64,000 nt of DNA from Chanos chanos (Eukaryota; Chordata; Actinopteri; Gonorynchiformes; Chanidae). Where the stretch lies: assembly GCF_902362185.1 (NCBI RefSeq), contig NC_044496.1, forward strand, positions 4,581,272 to 4,645,271, written 5' to 3'. Below, in pieces: positions 34,468 to 44,079 of the stretch (position 1 is the first letter of the stretch; every line of letters begins with the position of its first letter). The notes under the pieces were generated by a model that was not told where the DNA came from, did no database searches, and saw nothing but the letters and a program-made list of their open reading frames with translations. Both the position numbers and the translations under genes were made by a program.

Positions 34468-37290
34468 ACACACACACATAGACAGACAGACAGACAAACA
34501 CGCACACACAGACAAACAGGCACATGCACGCAGAAAGCAGTGCTTAGACAGAGACAGGAAAGTAATCCTTGTTTATATTCCTTTGCTAAACATTACCTTG
34601 GAGATTACGTGTGGCAGAAATAATTAAACAACATGCCAATGTTGAGGACCAGAAGTGAATTTGTTTGTCTCATTGAAAGCTCCAGATGGTATGTCTATTT
34701 CTACAAAACAAAAGTCTTTGTTCTGATACAAAATTCCTATTCAATTTACAATTTACAATTTAGTTATTTGGCAGACGCTTTTTACCAAAGCGACTTACTA
34801 TTCCTATGCAAATCAACAATGATGCAGCAAACCACACAGCATGCTTGTAACGTTAAGGACAGTTCATTTGAGCCAGTTAAAAAGTTAGCTTTTTTTCTAT
34901 TAGCTTTTTCTAAACCCTTGAATAAGTCAGGTGCTATTGCAAAATCTGCAGGATAAAATAACTAACATGTGCCACAGAGGTGTAAACAAAACTGCAATCA
35001 GTATAACATCTGACACCATCTTAATTTGATCTTACATATAAAACAACACATGTTAAAACCACAAGTCAAACATGAGTTCACCCACTTAAAAAAAACCAAA
35101 ACAAAACAGGCAGTTTTTAAATTAGGGCAACATTAAGAATCAGGACAAACAAATAACAGAAATTCACACAATAACACTTGGAAAAATTCTCACGCTTGAG
35201 CCACAAAACAGCACACGCCCAATGCCGAAGACACTGCCCATGCTGTATCTACTTTCTGCATTCGACTACTGGTTATTGCAACAGCCATGAAAATGCAGTA
35301 GAACTTGTTTACGACACCACATACGAGTAGTTCTGACTAAGGCTTATCAGAGATCAGCCAGTCCTGGGTTAAGAAGGACAAGCAGACTATCATATGAAAA
35401 CCACCTGAGAAAGACCGGCTGCCAGACAGCTGCTCTCTCAGATGACAGCCAAAATCCCACAGACTTTTGGAGAACCTCCACTGGCTTATCATCAGGCTGG
35501 CTACAACATGTAAGAGAAAGGTTATAAAAAATAAAAAAAAAGAGGCCATTCTTTGTCTTCTTTTTGAATACACTGATAGTATGAATCACATGACTAATTA
35601 TATCTGTACCACCACAAGATTTACGAGTTTCTATTTAATTTATTTTACCCAGTGTCCTTTGCATGGTACTAAACTGGTTTTCTTTTTTCACAGTAACATG
35701 TCCGTCAGGTTTCTTTTTTAAGAAGGTCAAGATTAATGGTGCTGAATTACAGGGAATTCCAGGGTTTAAGAGGACGAATCGTGAAGAGTATGAACTTGAG
35801 ACCTGAGATTGGTTTAAATTGAGTACTTGGGTGTGTGTGTGTGAGAGAGAGAGAAGGGTGTGTACACACCAGTCTCAGGTGCACTGAAAGTGTACTGGCT
35901 GCTGGAGGACGTGCCCAGGTAGAGTTCTTCGTCCCTTGCCTCATCATCGTCATCTTCCTTCACTGATGGTTCCTCCCAAGGCCCCAGTCCCTGATCCCTG
36001 GAATCTTCCAGAGTCACAATATCGGAGTGATCGCTAGAGGAGCACAAAGTCACGTGCTCATCAACTGCCTTTACAGCCTGTGGGGAAAGTTTTCAAAGGG
36101 AAAATGTCATAAATACGCACGCATGCACGCACACACACACACACACACACATTACAACAAAAGCCCATGAAATGTGCTTAAGTGGTATGATTAGACACAA
36201 TGGTGGGAGGTTCCCCCTCACCTCAGGCGAAGACTCTACATTCTCTAAGGTTTCTTCCTTCAAGGTAACATCTATGGATGACTCACCCACATCTACATCT
36301 CCCTCGGCTAAAAAACAAAAAACAGTTTGAGGAAGTCAAGTGATTTTCTAAACTTATTCACTCTTAAAACTGTACATGTAAATTGGACAAAATGTGTAAA
36401 TCAGCTGAACCCTCTTACCGCCAAGGGAGGCTGTCTGATCCGGCACAGGGGCTCTTTCTGAGGGTTCGATCCCAGTCTCCGGCCCCAGGGTCTCAATATC
36501 CGAGCCCTTCAAAGCACAACACAAGGCTTTCGCTAAGCTGAGTCATAAGGGCTGAGCAAAAGCCTTAACTGTACCACCAAATTCAGCTCAAACCCGAGCA
36601 CACACTGACTGAGCACTATTTTTTTCCTCTCTTTTTTTTCTTTCTTTCTTTTTCTCCCCACAAGCCACACCAAATCTAGGACAGACAGAGCAAAATGTGA
36701 ACCGTGTTTCTTCTTCCAGTGCTTTCAGACAAACAATATTGTGTGGCCACAGCTGAATTCCATTCAATGCAAGGTTATTCCAGTTTTTCTACAATCACTA
36801 CAAAGAAGTCTTACAGTCTCAATGGCAAGTAAAGCTAGATGCTAAAGTCATCCTCTTTGACTATGACAACAAACTCTGAAGAAATCGACAGAGGAGGAGG
36901 AGCCAATCCAGTCCTGGGTGGTCTCAGACACATAGATTTAGGCAGAGATTACGACTGATGTAATCTACTTGCAAAACAAATTTTGACAGCAGCCGAATAA
37001 CTCCTCAGTTCAATTATGCGCTGAGGCAAAATGTAATTAATGATACCATCATTTATTACCCTTCATTACAATCTAAGCTCACTGAACTCAAAACAAGATG
37101 AAGTGATCGGTATAATGAAAACTCACTGGGAAAACTTTGTTAAGAAGAAAATTAATATTTCATAAGCTATCATTTTGTAAACTACTGACATCAACACGGA
37201 TGTCCCAGTTTTGGAGGGTAAAGTGCTCACCTCATTACTAATGATGGTCCATCCGCAAGAGGACTCCGTGTCACTCGAGCTCTCTGACAT
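30542..37290 (-). CDS. ccpg1: Cell cycle progression protein 1 (ER-phagy receptor), complete, 854 aa
   Basis: ER membrane receptor that links luminal protein aggregates to autophagy and is induced by ER stress. Nine coding exons: 37231-37290, 36419-36506, 36222-36307, 35870-36077, 34016-34354, 33523-33635, 32684-32812, 31057-32390 and 30542-30749 (2565 bases, phases consistent). The cytosolic N-terminus has the LIR CGWTII (W14-I17) and two FIP200-binding-type motifs, SDIETL (22-27) and SDIVTL (96-101). One membrane helix, about residues 241-258, ends in the family signature GFGHFYGTIQIQ. A coiled coil follows (about 300-490), then the conserved blocks [16 protein letters not shown] and [15 protein letters not shown], and the luminal KACSGVF-type block, here [18 protein letters not shown]. 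The last exon encodes eight histidines and ends [13 protein letters not shown]8 run lies in exon 5. Closest alternative is PBXIP1, excluded by the N-terminal motifs and synteny. Confidence 0.96.
32685..35869. repeat. Simple repeats in ccpg1 introns, chiefly (CA)n at 34371-34524
   Basis: Between 34371 and 34524, just upstream of the acceptor of the fifth coding exon, about 150 bp of CA repeats alternate with GACA blocks. Shorter tracts are (GT/GA)n at 35829-35856 and poly-A or poly-T near 32550, 33395 and 33861. They lie in introns and do not interrupt the exons. Confidence 0.85.
34741..34800 (+). repeat. Fish interspersed-repeat tail in a ccpg1 intron
   Basis: AATTTACAATTTACAATTTA then TTTGGCAGACGCTTTTTACC and AAAGCGACTTACTA. 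It is the best-preserved of three related copies in the window. Only the conserved tail is recognisable; the body was not delimited. Confidence 0.65.
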
Positions 37291-37552
37291 TTCTTCAAGA
37301 GCTAACCAAAAGAACCAACAAACTATTCAATATAAAGAGGAGTGTTCTCAGTCTGGCTGAAAAAACGTGCACATTAAAAATGTCTGGTCATGCTTCTACG
37401 ATCCCTTCAATTTCATTGCTATGAAGTCAGAATATAAGTACACGTGGCTACATCATGTTTAAGGGAGTGTGTGTTATGCTCAGATGGGAGTGTCAGTCTA
37501 AATATGCTAGTAGATGATGACAGTTTCGCGTTTGCGTTTTGTATACAATGCC

Positions 37553-37597
37553 TGCGCGCGCGCGCGCCCATACACACACACACACACACACACACAC
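37553..37597. repeat. (CG)n-(CA)n alternating tract
   Basis: CGCGCGCG for about 15 bp, then CCATA and a run of CA to 37597, in the first ccpg1 intron. Pure purine-pyrimidine alternation of this kind favours Z-DNA. Confidence 0.85.
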
Positions 37598-38160
37598 GAT
37601 GAGAAAACTCCTAAAGAAATTGCAAGCCTTGGTAAAATAAGAATTGCAGTTTGATGGCGCCTCAGACATATGTCCGTTAGAAAATGCGAAAATGTTACTT
37701 TAGAAGAAATCAATTACTTGGCTGAACACCACTTTATTCTGTATCCTGGCTGGTGCATGTCAACACAATCCGTGTCAACATTTGTCAGTCGCTCACACAT
37801 AAAGTTCAAAACAGTCGATCAATGGCTACGCTAGCGACATACAAGTTCAGCAATGTTAGCGGGGTAGTGGCAAAGGGACCATAAAAATGCAAGCCAAAAA
37901 CCATATGGACGATTGTTTATACTATTGTATGACTGACTGAAAATAACCGCCTGAGTCGTTAAGACTGCAAGCAGTGACTCTGCATAACAGTTTGCTAAAA
38001 TAGCAGGCTACACAGCTTATTTGAAAAGCTATAGTTACGTTAGGTTAATAGCTAACTCCCGGGTTAACTCCTGAAATACATGCTAGCTCGGTTCTGTCCT
38101 AACTGGAAGCTTACAACAACATACATTCTACAAAGAATAGCAGAAATGACCATGCCATTA

Positions 38161-38320
38161 CCAGTTGTACTTCACTCTTTCCACGGCAACTGACGCAATA
38201 TCTTCTTGATAACCTCACAATTCCCACCCCCAAAAATACAGCAACATCAACAATAACAACACCGCAAGCGTGACACATAGGCGTGTCAACACCGGAAGTT
38301 TACATGGGATATGTAGTTTT
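38161..38320 (-). promoter_or_regulatory. ccpg1: Probable ccpg1 first exon and promoter
   Basis: A minus-strand donor CAACTG|GTAATGG ends a likely non-coding exon at 38161; the right limit is approximate. TGACGCAAT at 38191-38199 resembles a C/EBP-ATF composite element, which would suit a stress-induced gene. The start site is inferred, not seen. Confidence 0.4.
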
Positions 38321-39532
38321 GAGTAACACTTTAAAGCGACATCTAGCTTCACTCATTTAGTTTATAAACTCGATCTCCCATAACCCAATAGTCAAATAGA
38401 CATGTGACCGCTGCTAGAGACATTGACAGAGTTGGGGTTTTTTTTCTACACCTCTGACCGCTGCGCCTGTGCAGAGGTTTAAGGTCCAATTACAACGTTT
38501 TGTATGATCTGAACAAATCTCGCAGTTGTGTATCTCTGTTTTTCTTGGCTAGCTGAAATGTTCTGTATTGGTCAGAACTCTTCGTCTGCACCGAATGACA
38601 GTAACACCTAAATTTAGGGCTAATAATATCCGGGCATAGTAAGTGAACTGAGCATACCAGAAGTATAGTTTACTGCAGTAGTTCGGCTCACAAGAATCCC
38701 AACGTCAGATAGCTTTATCTACATGCGCTTTTGCAAGTGCTGTGGTGTGACGAATTACAATTCACTTGAAAAGAATTGCGTAGGTCATCTGTTGCAATAT
38801 AGGAAACAAACCAAATTTCCACGTTTTCACCACACTGTTTTCAACAACTGAAACTCCACCGATGTTGAAACAAACTGCGAAATAAGAGTAGATTTTTGTT
38901 TTAGAACTCTCAATTAAAAAAAAAAATACTGCTACACACCATAGGGGCTACATATTGTAGATGATGTGCATACTGTAGCCAGCTGGAGATTTTGGGTTTT
39001 TTTTATCCAAATAATTCTGTCTGTATGTTTATCTGAGTGATGGATATGGTGGTTGTACCATGACCAAGTGCATCATTTACACACATACCTTGAAAGTTTG
39101 GACAGCATTTAAGTTAATGGAGACATTGACAGAACCTTACACTAAAGGTAATGTGAAAAGGGGGCGTGGTCAACTTCTGTGATTTCTTATTTACTTTCGT
39201 CGAGGCGTTTTTTTTTCAGCACCATAACGATGACGAATCGCTAGAGAACTGAATGTGGTTTTCAGTATTTTCAGGGTTAACCACATTTAGTTCACATGTC
39301 TTTGGTTTTAATGAATAGTTGCTGAACACTGGTTGGACCTCTACGCTCTGAGCGTATCTTATGTACAAGGTTTTATTAATGTGATATTCTAATTTTTCAT
39401 TTACTTATTTATTTTTCATTTAAAAGTTGTTTTGGATTCGTTTATGTTATAAATAAAACTATCCGCTTTTTTAAACAAAAGCACCAGCTGAGTTAACCTA
39501 CCCTTTTTCTAAAAAACTACCTATTAGCAGTC
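38321..39532. other. Gap between ccpg1 and pierce2 promoters
   Basis: About 1.2 kb of unique AT-rich sequence. No open frame or repeat family was recognised. Confidence 0.5.
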
Positions 39533-39546
39533 GTTGCCAAGGAGAC
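39533..39546 (+). promoter_or_regulatory. pierce2: X-box (RFX site) upstream of pierce2
   Basis: GTTGCCAAGGAGAC fits the RFX X-box pattern GTTGCC-N(1-3)-(A/G)G-type half sites common in promoters of ciliary genes. It lies just before a plausible leader exon that ends CAAG|GTATGA at about 39604, with an acceptor at about 40008 before the pierce2 ATG. Confidence 0.6.
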
Positions 39547-40011
39547 GTAACCACAACAAATATCCTAATCTCGTGCGAGCGGAAGGTTCCCAACGATAGG
39601 CAAGGTATGAAATGAATTCCATTTACATAAAACATTTAATAATGCGATAATCCTGGCTCGGGGCTCCGGTGGTATTTACCAGATAATTTACATTAAAATT
39701 AGTCTCTCTGTCTATAAAAGATATGTTCACTGCTTGTGGCTCATTCATGGCAGGGGTGGTCGAATTCGGGATGCTGGTCGATGCATTGTTACATAACAGT
39801 TTGAGCCCTTTTTCACATTAACAGGATAATCTATTTTACATCATAATCTGTCTTTTCAACCATAAAAAATGCATACAAGCCATCCAGAGCCTACCACGCT
39901 GAACCAACTGTAATGACAGGCTTAGACATGGGTGGAGATTGGTATAGGTATTGTTAGATATGCTTTACAGGATGATGTGCTAATTCTTCCTCAAAACTGC
40001 ACATCAGGATC

Positions 40012-40338
40012 ATGTCAAGTCACAAGCCACAGGACCCTGATCTTCAAGCCTCATGTGCAAACCCTGGCAACCCAGTGTTTTCCTGTATGATAAAACCAGC
40101 GTCTAACACATCTCAATTCTCATGGGCCAAACTTCAAAACTTCATGTATAGAACAACTTCAGGTGATTACGGAGCCATTCAACCTACACACGAATCCTCG
40201 CCTTGCACCTACCACCCCCTGTCTCAGAGGTTCTCAGAGGAACTTGGCATCTGTGGAATGTACCGAGACAACTCCTTCAACACCAGTCTGGATCGGAGCA
40301 GGGTTTATGACTGCCCTAATCTACAGAACACAATCTGA
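40012..40338 (+). CDS. pierce2: Piercer of microtubule wall 2, 108 aa
   Basis: Homologue of human C15orf65/PIERCE2, a microtubule inner protein of motile-cilium doublets that helps anchor outer dynein arms. The protein begins [20 protein letters not shown] and carries the family block [10 protein letters not shown] at about residues 22-31, a [11 protein letters not shown] block and a C-terminus [15 protein letters not shown], each alignable to the human protein. The coding region is in one exon; an acceptor ACATCAG sits four bases before the ATG. TGA is followed by AATAAA at 40356-40361, so the 3' UTR is very short. It lies between ccpg1 and dnaaf4, as in human. Confidence 0.93.
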   Translation: MSSHKPQDPDLQASCANPGNPVFSCMIKPASNTSQFSWAKLQNFMYRTTSGDYGAIQPTHESSPCTYHPLSQRFSEELGICGMYRDNSFNTSLDRSRVYDCPNLQNTI

Positions 40339-40355
40339 CTAACACTGCCAATGGA

Positions 40356-40361
40356 AATAAA
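40356..40361 (+). terminator. pierce2: pierce2 poly(A) signal
   Basis: AATAAA 17 bases after the pierce2 stop codon, in an AT-rich context. The (TAA)n microsatellite at 40436-40479 lies just beyond. Confidence 0.6.
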
Positions 40362-40434
40362 AATATTGACTGAGGCCTCTTCACCAATGCATATATGGTA
40401 TTTCAAATGACTGGCATTTACCTTTAGCATCTGC

Positions 40435-40435
<1 letters not shown>

Positions 40436-40479
<44 letters not shown>
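40436..40479. repeat. (TAA)n microsatellite
   Basis: Fourteen or so TAA units between the convergent 3' ends of pierce2 and dnaaf4. Confidence 0.95.
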
Positions 40480-40481
<2 letters not shown>

Positions 40482-40776
40482 ATATATTAAACAAAACTTT
40501 TGGTTATGTCGTTTGTTTATTTGAACAAATAATGCATTTATAAAAAACCAACATACAGCAGTTTGATGGTGTAACACGGACTGATTCATTCTTTTAGGTC
40601 TGCTTGTAGTATTATATGTATCCACTTACAAACTCTGAGACCTTTCCATTTCCAACATAACACAGAACATTAGCAGCATCTTTGAGAACCACTCACATTT
40701 AGAATTCCAGCTCTTTCACAGTTCACTGAATGGGCTGAAGGTCGAGTTCACAGACACAGACTGGCAGGAACAAACT

Positions 40777-40782
40777 TTTATT
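40777..40782 (-). terminator. dnaaf4: dnaaf4 candidate poly(A) signal overlapping the stop
   Basis: The message reads GCATAATAAAAG: the TAA stop codon (40781-40783) shares two bases with AATAAA. If used, the 3' UTR would be only some 15-30 bases. Other AATAAA copies on this strand near 40516 are an alternative. Confidence 0.35.
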
Positions 40783-43700
40783 ATGCGTTGGAGATGGTCC
40801 CTTGAATGATTTCTCTAATTTTCTCCGTATCTGCTTGTAGACCTTGATTGTGAGGATCGATCTTCAAAGCTGCATTGTAGTCCTGAAGGCCTAATTACGA
40901 GCGTAGGAGTTAAGTGGAGATGTGTTTTCACATGACAGTTCAAGTCATGGCATTGTCTATTCAGTGATATTTAAGAGTCTATTATATTATTACTCATACT
41001 GTCATGAGATCCAGCAACAAATAAAACTTAAGTCTTAATTTCAAAGCATCATATTAAAATCTAAACCAATATATATACATATAGTATACTAATATACTAT
41101 ACTAATATTAGTATACTAATAGTACACTAATATATACTATACTAAGCCAATGTCATTGATGCACAAGACACTATTTGCTCATTTATTAATGATTAAATGA
41201 ACACTTTGACAAGACCCTTGTTTACCTTAAAGCAGTTTAAATAATGTATTATACAAAACATGCATATTTCTAAAACAACCACTATACCCAGGGATGATTC
41301 CTCTTCAGTGCACAACACCAAATTAAAGGACCATTTGTCTCAAGGTGAACCAAGTCATTAAAGGACTTCATTGACCAGATCCACAAGCTTTAATCTATAA
41401 AATTGCTTTGCAACATGAGAACACCGAGTAGCTCTGGTGTTCAATGCACCATATGACTCCTGACAAAAGTACACTCTTGTGCATATTCAGAACATTGAAC
41501 ACTAAAGCAAAAAGAGAAAGTGAATGAGAAATGATCCTTCAGGCTCCATTTACTCACCCTCAACGTACAATTCCAGCTCACAGAAGGCTGTGCCTCTTCT
41601 AATGTGTGCTTTTAACCTGGCTCCTGCATTGTCATCGACTGCAGGGATAAACAGCTCCAGAGCCTTTAAAAACGTGTGTATGGTCTTACTTCTTGTTTTT
41701 AGTGTGTAGCCAACGTTACAGAAAAAAAAAAGGGAGTTTATTAAAAACCATTAGAACATGAATAATCACTGTCACCTGGGAGCTATCTTCAATAGCTTTG
41801 TGAAGATTTCTCAGTTTTAGATGACAGGCAGCTCGGTTGGAAAACAAACTGGGAATATTTCTGTTGAGTTTTATGGCTAGGTTGTAGGCGTTCACAGCAG
41901 CTTGGTAGTTCCCAGCCATAAAGAACTTACTGGAAGGAAATCAGAGGAGAAGCCGATCAGTATCTTGAACATTACATGATTGTAACGCATTGTTTTTGTT
42001 TGTTTGTTTGTTTGTTTGTTTGAACAACTTTTAATGTGAAAAACACAGTAACGTACTCTCCCTTCTCCTTCAGCCAATCAGGGTTTCTCTCTTCGTCCTT
42101 TAGGTCATCCAGCTCAGCCAGGTCAGTGTTCACTGAGCGTCTGGCCTCAGCCTGCTTTTGAAGCCACTGGTTTAAACATGAGTAAGAGGTTACGTCTGAC
42201 TTTGTCCCACTTTATTTGCATAGTGGAAGTATTTTTGTTGTATTGATCAGTGTTCATTCCATCCTAACTATTAGCACTGCTTCTTCTCACACACTCTTCT
42301 AGCCCTGGTTCGTTAGCACTGTTTCTCCCTGTATCTATCTGTAGTTTACTTTCTTAGCTCGTTCAGCTCTTCTTATACTTGTATCTGGTCTAATACTGAA
42401 CTTAACGGGAGCACCTATGTCACACAAAGCTCCTTAATGGCCACTGGCTTGCTTGGTTTGTATTCTGCCTGTCTTGGACGTCGCTTTGAATAAAAGCGTC
42501 CGCTAAATGAATACATGTAAACATAAATGTAAATGTGACTTTGTAAATCTGATTTTGGGACAGTTTTTAATTTGGCAGATAAAGCAATGAACAGCAGGCA
42601 TACTTATACACTGGAGCCCGTGCGTCTGAAGACTGACAGGTTTTTTTTTTTACGGGTTTACATGGGGAACGGCTTACCTCCTCTTCCTCAGCAAGTCGTG
42701 ATTCGCGCAAGGCTGTAGGAAACACCCGTGGAGTGAAACTTATTTTAATGCAGCCTGCAGACCTTGGAGCCGGAAGATCGAGCTGCTTTGGTTTCTTTGG
42801 CCCGGCTGTTTGATCTGTGAGGAACATACTGCAAATGTTCTAAAAAGTGTGTGTGAGTGTATTAGAAAGAACGTAAAAAAAACAACTAAAGAGATAAATC
42901 AAGCTCAGATTCAAATAACAGACTTACACTCTCAAGCTAACCGTAACCATCGCAAATATATTTGCTAAGCATTTAATGTAAAGTAATACATAATATTCTG
43001 ATACAAGGTCCTGTGAAATCAGGCCCAGAAAGAAACACCAAAAAAATTACAAATCATACGGGTTTACAAGATACTACACACAACAGTCAGATTCTGAATT
43101 CATTTAGAAGACATTAGTGGGCTTACCAGAGTTAGCTAATGCAGTATTTTCCGAGGATCTGCTTACAGGAATATTGTCAGATTTCCTTTGCTTATGTGTT
43201 TCATTCGAATCATGTGTCGTGGCTGCCTGTGGTTCGTGCTTGGTCTCTTCTTCGCTGACCATCTGTGTCTGTCTCAGCTTCCAGGATTCCAGCTCTGCAC
43301 AGGCGTTTGCACACTCTTCCTCTTTAATTCTCTGAATTTTTGCCCTCTCCTCTGCCTCAAGCTAGAAATACACAGCACCAGCGAAACAGCCCTTGCTTCA
43401 GTTGTGAGGAGAATGTATTTACATAATATATCCAAAAGTATTAATTGTATTACCTTCATCATTGTCTCCAGGGCATATTTTTTCTCTTCTTGCTTCTTCG
43501 TAGCTTTGGCTTTTGATATCGCCTCGGCTTTTTCATGAGCTTTGAGAATAGCTCTTTCTCGAATCTCTCTTTGCTTGTCTTTATCATCTGCAAATAAAAC
43601 ATCAGTCACTTATAAATGTGGAACGCTTTAGACATTTTTTGCTATTATGTATCAACGGAACTTTCCCTACCGTGATTTCTAAAAAGTTGCTCCCAAATTT

Positions 43701-44079
43701 CAAATCTCTTCTTCTGCAGTGTAAAAACGGCGGTACCGTTTCCGATTTTTGCAACGCTCCTGTCATCATCTACTGGTTCATACAAGAAAACTTCAAACAA
43801 AAAAGGTGGAAAGTTCACCTGGTAGATAAATTACACAGAAAACATTTATTTCAAGCGAATCTTCACAATATTCACTAAAAATAAAATTAAAGTATCGCCA
43901 GGTGAAAGTTAGGCCAAGAGTAACCATACTGCCTTAAAAGTAGTATCTTAAAATACCTTTAGATACTCATCAGAAGAAAATATATCAACGTTTCCTGACT
44001 TAATCCCCTTTAAAGGAATACTAATGTACACTGTGGATTCCGTCTGTGTCCATGTGTAATCCTTGACAAATAACGGCAT
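40781..44079 (-). CDS. dnaaf4: Dynein axonemal assembly factor 4 (DYX1C1), complete, 418 aa
   Basis: Cytoplasmic HSP90/HSP70 co-chaperone that helps pre-assemble axonemal dynein arms. Nine exons: 43957-44079, 43671-43818, 43454-43587, 43127-43361, 42678-42814, 42057-42166, 41776-41929, 41558-41663 and 40781-40890 (1257 bases, phases consistent). An N-terminal CS/p23-like domain starts [20 protein letters not shown] and runs to about residue 90. A charged coiled stretch (95-215) follows, then the conserved [16 protein letters not shown] block near 240-255. TPR repeats, about 285-405, include [40 protein letters not shown] and [15 protein letters not shown]. Human DNAAF4 is 420 aa. Start codon is the first ATG and matches the human N-terminus. 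Confidence 0.97.
41068..41152. repeat. AT-rich palindromic patch in dnaaf4 intron 8
   Basis: TATATACATATAGTATACT-type units repeat with inversions; TACTAATATTAGTA is a perfect palindrome. Probably a decayed TA/TACTAA microsatellite. Confidence 0.6.
42190..42535 (-). repeat. Fish interspersed repeat in dnaaf4 intron 5
   Basis: The right end reads GTCGCTTTGAATAAAAGCGT then CCGCTAAATGAATACATGTA and TAAATGTAAATG repeats. This is the common fish tail in the opposite orientation to the copies at 28745 and 34741. The left limit is a guess from a change in composition. A (TGTT)n tract at 41996-42022 lies in the next intron. Confidence 0.5.
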
